64,000 nt of DNA from Pelosinus fermentans DSM 17108 (GTDB lineage Bacteria; Bacillota; Negativicutes; DSM-13327). The position numbers and the translations under genes were made by a program. This document shows, piece after piece, positions 51,001-56,700 of the stretch; the first letter of the stretch is position 1; every line of letters starts with the position of its first letter. The notes beneath the pieces are model-generated. The model searched no databases and had not been told where the DNA came from. It was given only the letters and a program-made list of their open reading frames with translations. Where the stretch lies: the NCBI RefSeq assembly GCF_000271485.2, contig NZ_AKVN02000001.1, positions 1,058,001 to 1,122,000 on the forward strand, given 5' to 3'.

Positions 51001-53707
51001 GCTGGAAGGGCGTCAGCACTTTGCCCATCGCTGTGCAGTGGTAGTGCAGGACAAAGAAGATGGGATCTATGTACTGCAGCAGATGGGGAGTAAAGAAAAA
51101 CTCCCCAATCTGTTTAAAGGGACAGTAGCCCGGGATTTTACAGGGCAGAAAGCGATCGAGGAATATGGTCAAGAGTTGTTAGCGCAAAGCTTCTCCCAGC
51201 AGGCAGATATAAATCGCTATAAAGAGATACTGCATGCTTTGGCAGATCTCTATTGCCAGGGATATGACCTTGCCTGGCGGCAGCTATATGGTGAAGAAAA
51301 ACCGAACCGTCTTCATCTGCCCGGCTATCCCTTTGCAAAAGAAAGCTATTGGACATCAGGCAGTGGGAGTCCATTTGTCAGCATAGGCTGCGAAAGGGAG
51401 AACTTGGTCCTTCATCCCCTGCTGCAGCAAAATACATCGGATTTTTCAGAACAGCGTTTCAGTTCCAGTTTTACGGGCGAAGAGTTTTTCCTGAAAGATC
51501 ATGTGGTGAAGGGGCAGCGTATACTGCCTGGGGTAGCGTATCTGGAAATGGCCCGGGCTGCAGCCCAGCAGGCGGCAGGAAGAAGCGGGAAAGAAAACGT
51601 TGGGATACAGATGAAACATGTGGTTTGGGCTCGTCCAATGCTGGCAGGAGAAGAGGCTGTTCAGGTACATATAGGACTTTTCCCGGAAGAGAATGGGGAG
51701 ATTGCCTATGAAATCTACAGCCATTTGGATGAAAGTCTTGAAGAAGCAGTGGTGCACAGCCAGGGAACTATCCTATTGCGTCCGGCATGTGAAGTTCAGT
51801 TGCTGCCGATAGAACAGATACGGAATCAGTGCAGTCGTGGAATGTTGAGTTCCTGCCAATGCTATGAGCAATTGCGAAAGATGGGACTGGAATACGGACC
51901 AGGGCATCAGGGAATTGAAACATTGTACATTGGGGACAATCAGGTTCTGGCAAAACTGCTGCTGCCTGCCTTTCTGTTGGATACGCAGGATCAGTTTATC
52001 CTGCATCCCAGTATAATGGACTCCGCCCTGCAGGCATCCATGGGTCTGATGATTGGCTCCGGCAGCCTTAAACCTGCGCTGCCCTTTGCCCTGCAGGAAC
52101 TGGAATTAATGGAAGCCTGCACCCCCAGTATGTGGGCAGTAGTACGGTACAGCCCGGGCAGCAAAGGGGAAGATAAGGTACAGAAACTGGATATTGATCT
52201 ATGCAATGAAGAAGGAACCGTTTGTGTACGCATGAAGGGCTTTTCAGCAAGAATTCTGGAAAGGGAAATTGATTCAAGGGAAAAAATTGACATGTTACTG
52301 TATCAGCCTGGATGGAAGGAAAAAAGCATTGATCGAGCAGCGGCAGCCCCACACATTGACCAGCACGTGGTAATCCTATGCGAGCCGGATCAAGGAATAC
52401 AAGAGAGTATGGCAATGAATATGAATGGAGTACGTTGTATTGCTTTGCAAAGGAAAAGAGGAAGTATCGCGGTACGGTTTCAAAAGTATGCAGATGAAAT
52501 TTTTGAAGAGATTCGAGCCATTCTCAAAGAGAAGACAAATAGCAAGGCCTTAATTCAGATTGTAATTTTCTCCAAAGAACAGATGCCGTTCTCTGGATTC
52601 TCAGGGTTATTAAAGACGGCTCATTTGGAAAACGCAAGACTGGTTGGACAAATTATTGAGGCAGAACCTGAGGATAGTGCTCAAAGCATCAGGGAAAAAC
52701 TGATAGAGAATAGTCATCAGCCCTTCGACAGTCATATTCGCTATCAGGATGGCAAACGATGGATTGCTGAGTGGAAGGAAATGAAAGATACGCAAGATAC
52801 TGTGAAGATTCCCTGGAAAGACGAGGGAGTCTATTTAATTACAGGAGGAGCAGGAGGGCTGGGACTTATTTTTGCTCAGGATATTGCCCGGCAGGCAAAA
52901 TCAGCCACCATAATCCTTACAGGCCGATCGGCCCTCACCCAAGAAATGCAGACGAAATGGCAAGGAATTGTGACATTGGGAGCACGGGTGGAATACCGGC
53001 AGGCAGATGTAACAGATCAGCAGGCCGTGAGTCGTTTGATTGAGAAGATTCAAGAAGAATTTGGCGGTTTGCATGGTATTCTGCATTGTGCCGGCGTAAT
53101 CCGCGATAATTTTATCTTGAAAAAGACACAGGAAGAAATGCAGGAAGTTCTGTCACCCAAGGTGCTGGGGCTGGTGAATCTGGATCAGGCTGCAAAGGAC
53201 ATGAAGCTGGATGTCTTTATCTTGTTTTCCTCCATAGCCGGCAGTCTGGGGAATGCAGGCCAGGCTGATTATGCTGCTGCCAATGCCTTTATGGATGCTT
53301 ATGCCGAATATCGCAATGACTTGGCTGCCCGGCAGCAGAGGCAGGGGAAAACGCTCTCCATAAACTGGCCGTTGTGGCAAGAGGGCGGAATGGGGGTTGA
53401 TGAAATAACGAAAAAAATAATGATGCAGAATATGGGGATGATTGCACTGCAGACAGCAAATGGTATCCAGGCGCTGTATCAAAGTATAGGCCCAGGGCAA
53501 AATCAGGTAATGGTCATGGCAGGGAAAGCAGATCAGCTCAGGATGGCTCTGGAACAAAATCATCCTGATGAAAGGGGTGAACACAGCAGTGTATATGCTG
53601 CTGCAGGCGACAAAATCATAAATCAGGATTTATATCAAAAGCTTTTCGATGAAATAGCAGCCGGAGTGTTATCAGAAGAAGAATTTAGTACATTAATGAA
53701 GGTGTGA
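39092..53707 (+). CDS. PKS3: trans-AT polyketide synthase, three KS, highly repetitive
   Basis: 4871 residues. Window positions: N-terminal docking helices 39092-39190; DH4 39205-40060 (intact); KR4 40085-41370 (B-type); ACP7 41440-41690; KS6 41830-43140; DH5 43695-44540, apparently dead (active His is Tyr, motif Pro is Ser, DxxxQ is NSAIW); KR5 44625-46080 (A-type); ACP8 46110-46370; KS7 46500-47740; DH6 48285-49110 (HVVKGQRILP and DSVMQ kept, YGPGHQG changed to YDTRYQG); ACP9 49200-49470 with no KR in this module; KS8 49620-50860; DH7 51405-52260; KR6 52290-53550 (B-type); C-terminal docking tail 53600-53704. The last module lacks an ACP; the ACPs open PKS4. AGGAGG precedes ATG 39092. Confidence 0.93.
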   Translation: MKDFLEYILYEVKNKRLLKADAVDLIHQFQMKTVSKHDLLHPLLQQNTSDLSRQCFSSSFTGMEFFLKDHIVKGQRVLPGVAYLEMARAAVKLAAGPLMEGKTGMRLKNVVWARPIAVGERTVQVHIELSSEENGEIAYEIYSQPEDDAEEAVIHSQGSAVFTNFIEKKEMLDLGALKMECSQSILSSTQCYEAFSKMGIAYGPGHQGIETLFLGADKIVAKLTLPSSVMDTQDQFILHPSIMDSALQASMGLMIGSGSLKPALPFALQELELMEACTSSMWAVVRYSPGSKGEDKVQKLDIDLCNEEGTVCVRMKGFSARILEGEIDSGAKEQIGMLRYQPVWKEEQAIVETTASPYLQHVVMLCELKESIQEDLENHLPGVRCITLQAEQKNIEERFLSYTEQVFQEVKKILENKPKGQVLLQLVICSQQEQRLFSGLSGLLKTAHLENSKLIGQVIEVEDTEQLAEKLQKESSMSSINSHIRYQDGKRWVAEWKEMKDTQDTVKIPWKDQGVYLITGGAGGLGLSFAQDIARQAKSATIILTGRSALTQEMQTKWQGIVTLGARVEYRQADVTDQQAVSRLIEKIQEEFGGLHGILHCAGVIRDNFILKKTQEEMQEVLSPKVLGLVNLDQAAKDMKLDFFILFSSIAGSLGNAGQADYAAANAFMDAYAEYRNDLAARQQRHGKTLSMNWPLWQDGGMGVDEATKEMMMRSMGMIALQTASGIQALYQSIGDGKNQVMVMEGKMMRMRQKLLAVTNPIPVQAKISSESDANGQIDSSQLLGKIENALMQAVSQLLKVKLSDIDISTELSEYGFDSITFTEFANKLNQDYKMELTPTVFFEYPTIQSFAEYLTEEYRSLLASQFLASDKADCLEQPVVNEPKENLKNKRQHSQFARMMPPVLANTEESDKEPIAIVGMAGKFPKAKDVNEFWENLLEGRDCIAEIPPGRWDWREYYGDPAKEVNKTNIKWGGFIDGVEEFDPLFFGISPREAELMDPQQRLLMTYVWKVIEDAGYSPQDLSGTETGIFVGTGSSGYDGLISKANVAIEGYSSTGIVPSVGPNRMSYLLNLHGPSEPIETACSSSLVAIHRAVQALESGACEMAIAGGVNTLVTPDLYISFNKAGMLAEDGRCKTFSDQANGYVRGEGAGMLLLKKLKDAESAGDHIYGIIKGTAENHGGRANSLTAPNPKAQAKLLETAYTKAGIDPRTVTYIEAHGTGTELGDPIEINGLKAAFKELYEATGDAEVTNSHCGLGSVKTNIGHLELAAGVAGVIKVLLQLQHKTLVKSLHCDKVNPYIQLTDSPFYIVQEKREWKSLQDETGKEIPRRGGVSSFGFGGVNAHVVIEEYIPPRRKQESIPINDHNPALIVLSARNEERLKEQAQQLLRAIKEEGFSDCHLADMAYTLQIGREAMEERLAVMAGSIKELEEKLQSFVTGQDNNGLYRGQVKRSKDTVAIFTADEDLEKAVDAWISKRKYEKILNLWVKGLALDWNKIYGAAKPQRISLPTYPFARESYWIPKKELQFAASTIAKLTPLLHRNTSTFSEQRFSSTFTGQDFFLKDYSVKGKRIFSEAAYLEMAREAVSQAAGFSKGQMEIRLSNVLWMQPFVFSEEEFDMHIELIPEESGQIAFEIYGQPGGKNKEAIVYSLGTAVLNGVPGKSMPLDLADLQVQCSGRCFNASQCYEALAGIGIDCGPGYQGIEAVYAGTKQVLAQLTLSPCVLDTHDQFVLHPSLLNSAIWASIGFMMDSEECETRLPAALQELEILGPCSPAMWAWIRYSEGSAAAASLQQFDIDLCDTQGKVCIRMKGLEMQGDTEESTSGDSVEVARQSMAVPKKQEAFEMMTFEETWQEQALSNRGPAKIRTLVCFLSNAENQNKAAEELQTLDPQTKILFISQHPNHTASSHTIYSISRKDPSSYEQAFQSIREEYGEIDGMLYLWPIEDATCIEDYSVIVYLLQSIAAVKLKARRVLLGAQFETGLERCYLDSWIGFERSLGLVLPNTQVAVMYQKSSGPDAKSTMEDWLTKLWSELETEKLQSVFYQGGKRYVYQVQETFLETGSSLLQAGGTYLITGGCGGLGFLFARHFAKTHGANLILTGRSALDEEKQAKIRELEALGSHALYLQADSCDVSSMKTALGEAKAKYGKIHGVIHAAGLAGSQSLFEKDLAGFSKIIEPKIKGTLVLDEVLQEEALHFMCYFSSSSAILGDFGSCDYAIGNRFQMAYANYRQEKQLEGKAYGKSLVINWPLWKDGGMGVGEEENSKLYLKSSGQRFLEAEEGVGIFDQLLTQNKTQHLIVVGERSRVQRFLRLSSQEQPVIAAATISMSGRPGRRAEMKGFTLEQCIEWDLKEQASQLLKIPRDKLEQDENLADFGFDSISLAQFAGILTNHYSIEFTPSLFFGYSTLEKLKKYFLIEYQETMKEYYQESAAEDISEKVPVIVMASKRQAAKKSRFARQKTVLALQEQEPIAIIGMSGRFPEARTVDEMWQILAAGKDVIQDFPADRFSGKGKSPYQYGAIPGVSEFDPLFFEISPREAESMDPRQRLLLQESWKALEDAGYGSAQIQKSKIGMFVGVEEGDYRLLLKEKSSITSNHNAVLSARLAYFLNLSGPNMAINTACSSGLVAVHQACQSIRQQECDTALAAGVNLLLTPQMFQGMSEAGMLSEDGKCFAFDKRANGMVPAEAVAVVVLKRLSQAKADKDPIYAVIKGSGINYDGKTNGITAPSGASQTKLLKSVYDQYQINPEDLEYIVTHGTGTKLGDPIEVNALYDAFKDYTKKQGYCALTSTKTNFGHALAASGLVSLISLVQAFRHETIPASLHFQEENEYIHWSGSPFYVNKESKAWPEQEEKRRMGGVSAFGMSGTNVHMVLESYSENRIEVQKPFPCYLLAFSAKTQESLQEKCKEMIVCLETEKAKSLGEISFTLLEGRQHFAHRCAVVVQDKEDGIYVLQQMGSKEKLPNLFKGTVARDFTGQKAIEEYGQELLAQSFSQQADINRYKEILHALADLYCQGYDLAWRQLYGEEKLNRLHLPGYPFAKESYWVPEMESSLTDRSHLGSATVLHPLLQQNTSDFSEQRFSSSFTGEEFFLKDHVVKGQRILPGVAYLEMVRAAAQQTAGALMEEKTGMRLKDIIWAQPIVVEEEAAQVHIGLFQKENGEISYEIYSQMKDNVKEAVIHNQGSIALVSYLEERKVLDLKALQAECSQGTLSAAQCYKRLKAAGVEYDTRYQGIESVYLGVDQVLAKLMIPSSILDTQEQFNLHPCLLDSVMQVIGLQMAAECCRPAAIIALQELAIIGQYISAPWVRICRDRKSERFDVDFCDDQGMVYMQMKGLEIQAYTEEMNMIPSETNSLYPEIHNSQYPVAQGRRAEMKGFTLEQCIDWDLKEQVSQLLKISRDKLDREENLAEFGFDSISLSEFAGIITDHYSIEFTPALFFGYSTLKSLTQYFLTEYQDVMQLHYREAVMEEGRQVVQAVPAATLPSKRQTSTQSRFMNKSVCQEIQEQEPIAIIGMSGRFPEARTVDEMWQILAAGKDVIQDFPADRFSGKGKSPYQYGAIPGVSEFDPLFFEISPREAESMDPRQRLLLQESWKALEDAGYGSAQIQKSKIGMFVGVEEGDYRLLLKEKSSITSNHNAVLSARLAYFLNLSGPNMAINTACSSGLVAVHQACQSIRQQECDTALAAGVNLLLTPQMFQGMSEAGMLSEDGKCFAFDKRANGMVPAEAVAVVVLKRLSQAKADKDPIYAVIKGSGINYDGKTNGITAPSGASQTKLLKSVYDQYQINPEDLEYIVTHGTGTKLGDPIEVNALYDAFKDYTKKQGYCALTSTKTNFGHALAASGLVSLISLVQAFRHETIPASLHFQEENEYIHWSGSPFYVNKESKAWPEQEEKRRMGGVSAFGMSGTNVHMVLESYSENRIEVQKPFPCYLLAFSAKTQESLQEKCKEMIVCLETEKAKSLGEISFTLLEGRQHFAHRCAVVVQDKEDGIYVLQQMGSKEKLPNLFKGTVARDFTGQKAIEEYGQELLAQSFSQQADINRYKEILHALADLYCQGYDLAWRQLYGEEKPNRLHLPGYPFAKESYWTSGSGSPFVSIGCERENLVLHPLLQQNTSDFSEQRFSSSFTGEEFFLKDHVVKGQRILPGVAYLEMARAAAQQAAGRSGKENVGIQMKHVVWARPMLAGEEAVQVHIGLFPEENGEIAYEIYSHLDESLEEAVVHSQGTILLRPACEVQLLPIEQIRNQCSRGMLSSCQCYEQLRKMGLEYGPGHQGIETLYIGDNQVLAKLLLPAFLLDTQDQFILHPSIMDSALQASMGLMIGSGSLKPALPFALQELELMEACTPSMWAVVRYSPGSKGEDKVQKLDIDLCNEEGTVCVRMKGFSARILEREIDSREKIDMLLYQPGWKEKSIDRAAAAPHIDQHVVILCEPDQGIQESMAMNMNGVRCIALQRKRGSIAVRFQKYADEIFEEIRAILKEKTNSKALIQIVIFSKEQMPFSGFSGLLKTAHLENARLVGQIIEAEPEDSAQSIREKLIENSHQPFDSHIRYQDGKRWIAEWKEMKDTQDTVKIPWKDEGVYLITGGAGGLGLIFAQDIARQAKSATIILTGRSALTQEMQTKWQGIVTLGARVEYRQADVTDQQAVSRLIEKIQEEFGGLHGILHCAGVIRDNFILKKTQEEMQEVLSPKVLGLVNLDQAAKDMKLDVFILFSSIAGSLGNAGQADYAAANAFMDAYAEYRNDLAARQQRQGKTLSINWPLWQEGGMGVDEITKKIMMQNMGMIALQTANGIQALYQSIGPGQNQVMVMAGKADQLRMALEQNHPDERGEHSSVYAAAGDKIINQDLYQKLFDEIAAGVLSEEEFSTLMKV
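39788..43406 (+). repeat. Repeat C copy 2: DH end-KR-ACP-KS block
   Basis: Partner of 32791-36400. The KR part (from about 40533) is shared with a third copy at 52728-53515 (KR6, offset 12195). Confidence 0.92.
44364..46236 (+). repeat. Repeat A copy 2: DH end, A-type KR and ACP block
   Basis: Matches copy 1 (28600-30155) from about 44681 onward, and copy 3 (57158-58731) from about 44364, so copies 2 and 3 share the DH tail and DH-KR linker that copy 1 lacks. Confidence 0.9.
46501..48232 (+). repeat. Repeat B copy 2: KS7 block
   Basis: 1.73 kb nearly identical to 49621-51352 (offset 3120) and to 30426-32157. After about 60 unrelated bases, the start of the following DH (about 48290-48445) matches again. 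Confidence 0.92.
49621..52250 (+). repeat. Repeat B copy 3: KS8-DH7 block
   Basis: Third copy; extends through the DH as in copy 1. Copies 2 and 3 are consecutive modules 3.1 kb apart, i.e. a direct tandem repeat inside one gene. Confidence 0.92.
52728..53515 (+). repeat. Repeat C copy 3: KR6 core only
   Basis: Near-identical to 40533-41320 and 33536-34323. The preceding KR subdomain (52265-52727) and the C-terminus are unrelated at base level, so only the catalytic KR core has been copied or homogenised. Confidence 0.85.
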
Positions 53708-53727
53708 AGAGGGGGAGAAAAAGAGAA

Positions 53728-56700
53728 ATGGAGAGTCAATTATCGTCTTTATATAAGCAGATAAAAGATAAAAAAATAAGCCGAGAAGATGCGATAAAGC
53801 AGATTCAAGAGTATAAAGCAAAGCATACACAGCAACACATACTTCCCATCCTAGAAAATCATGCGTTATCTAAGACTGCTACTCTGATAGAGGAAATACA
53901 GACTGTTTTGCTGCAGATGGCATCTGAATTATCCAGGGTAACAATTGAAGATATTGATCTAGAGGCCCAGTGGAATGAAAACGGGCTGGATCAGGTTATG
54001 CTGGCTGCATTAGCGGATCGGCTAAATCAGGACTATAAGCTTGAACTGCTTCCGAGCATATTTTATACACAATTAACCATACAGAGCTTTGCCGAATACT
54101 TGGTTAATGAACATTGCGATATGCTTGCTGGCCAGATGCAAGCAAAAGAATTATCACATCCCATAACTGAGAAAAGCAAAGTAATGACAGAATTTGAAGA
54201 AGAGCTGCTGAAGGAAAAAGCAATACGTTATTTCAAGCAGCAATTATCTTCTGTTCTTAAGCTTCCGGTGCATCGAATAGACGAAAATGCGCAAATGGAA
54301 AAATACGGGATCGATTCGATTATGGTTATGCAGTTAACCAATGAGTTAGAAAAAATATTTGGTTCTCTGCCAAAAACATTATTTTTTGAATACGAGAGTC
54401 TCCACCAGATAACCGACTACTTCCTTGCCGCTTATCGCACTGAGCTGATCAGAATTTTAAATGTGGAAGACGGGACTGCCATTTCGGCTAAATCTGACAG
54501 CAGTACTGGTGCAGAAAAGAAAAACTCATTGTTTAGGAGTTCCAGGAAGCTGCGTCCTCCAGAGTTTAGTGAAGGCAGCATTCGGCAAAAAGCAGCAGCG
54601 GGGGTGGATGTTGCGATCATTGGCGTTTCTGGACGTTATCCTGGTGCAAGAAATCTTCAGGAATATTGGAGAAACTTGCGGGATGGCAAGGATTGTATCA
54701 CAGAAATTCCTAAAGATCGCTGGGATCATAGTTTATATTTTGATGAAGACAAGAATAAATTTGGTAAAACCTATAGTAAATGGGGTGGTTTTTTAGAGGG
54801 TGTAGACCAATTCGACCCTCTCTTCTTTAATATTTCGCCGCGGGAAGCCCAATTTATTGATCCACAGGAACGATTGTTTCTGCAATGTGTATTTGAAACG
54901 CTGGAAGATGCAGGATATACCAGGCAAAGCCTTGGATTAAAAGAGAATTTTAATATTGAAGGAAACGTAGGAGTTTATGTAGGAGTGATGTATGAAGAGT
55001 ATCAGCTCTACGGTGCTCAGGAACAAATCCAGGGAAGGCCCATTGCTCTCAGCGGAAATCCATCGTCGGTTGCCAATCGAGTATCCTACTTCTTTAATTT
55101 TCATGGACCTAGTATGGCTATTGACACCATGTGTTCTTCTTCTTTGACAGCAATTCATTTAGCATGCCAAAGTTTGCAGCAAGGAGGATGTGAACTTGCA
55201 ATTGCAGGTGGTGTAAATGTCTCAATTCATCCCAACAAATATCTGATGCTGGGACAAGGAAAGTTTATTTCAAGCAAGGGAAGGTGTGAAAGCTTCGGTC
55301 AGGGAGGTGATGGCTATGTACCCGGTGAAGGAGTTGGCGCTGTACTGCTCAAACCGCTGACGCAAGCCATTGCTGATGGTGATAATATATATGGAATTAT
55401 TAAAGCAACAGCAATCAATCATGGCGGGAAAACGAATGGCTATACAGTTCCTAATCCCAATGCGCAAGCTCGGGTTATTAATCAGGCTTTTGCTGAAACT
55501 AGAATCAACCCCAGAATGATCAGCTATATTGAAGCACACGGTACGGGAACTTCTTTAGGAGATCCTATTGAAATCGCAGGACTGAGTAAATTTTTTAAAG
55601 AGCATACCAGAGACAAACAATTTTGTGCAATTGGATCTGCCAAATCAAATATTGGGCATTGTGAAAGTGCAGCCGGCATTGCAGGAGTGACTAAAGTATT
55701 GCTGCAGCTTAAATATCGCCAGCTAGTACCATCATTGCACTCCAAAACACTAAACCCGAATATCGATTTTAACAATACGCCATTCTTTGTTCAGCAAGAA
55801 CTTGCAGAATGGAAAAGACCATTGATTAACATACATGGAAAAACAGAAGAACAGCCGAGAATTGCGGGTATTTCATCTTTTGGTGCGGGAGGATCAAATG
55901 CTCATGTTGTGATTGAAGAGTATATCCCGGAGAAGCAAAATCCGGTTATACATCAGATTTCACAGCAGCATCCAGCAATGATTGTATTATCAGCCAAAAA
56001 TGAAGAGCGTCTTTTAGAAAAGGTAAGACAATTGCTGCTTATGATAAAGGAAGTGGGGTTCTTTGATGCAAATCTGGCGGAGATAGCTTATACGCTGCAA
56101 ATTGGCCGGGAAACAATGGATGAACGTTTGGCGATTGCAGTGAATTCTATTAAAGAGCTGGAAGAAAAATTGAGTCGCTTTTTGGAAAGAGATGAGGATA
56201 TCGAAAATTTGTACCGAGGGAAAAATAAGAACAATAAGGAAATATTGGCTGCTTTAGGCCCGGATGAAGATATGGCAGTTATGATTGATTCTTGGATGAG
56301 AAAAGGAAAATATACGAAGCTTCTCGAGGTTTGGGTGAAAGGACTAATCATTGACTGGAAAAAGTTATATGGAAAGGCAAGGCCTCGCAGAATCAGTCTG
56401 CCCACATATCCTTTTGCCAGAGAAAGATATTGGGTACCTGAAATTGAAACAGCGGCTGCCAATCCTATTCTGACCAGTACTGGAAATGCACGAATGCTTC
56501 ATCCTCTGCTTCATCAGAATACATCGGATTTAGCAGAGCAGCGTTTTACCTCTACATTCTCGGGGAAAGAAACCTTCTTCGTGAATCATGTTAAAGGATT
56601 TAGAGCTCTGCCGGAGGCTGCCTGCCTTGAAATGGTGCGAGAGGCTTTACAGCAGGCTGCTGGAAGGCTACAAGAGGGACAGAAAATTTTGCTTACCAAT

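Noticed and set aside
28600-53500. Many 60-250 codon antisense reading frames across the PKS genes, some repeated two or three times
   Set aside because: They lie opposite conserved catalytic domains and recur only because the sense-strand modules are duplicated; none has a ribosome-binding site or recognisable domain.
28600-53515. Near-identical blocks as an assembly artefact
   Set aside because: Each copy has private substitutions and different flanking linkers, and the frames stay intact for thousands of codons, so true duplications are more likely; long reads would still be needed to exclude local mis-joins.
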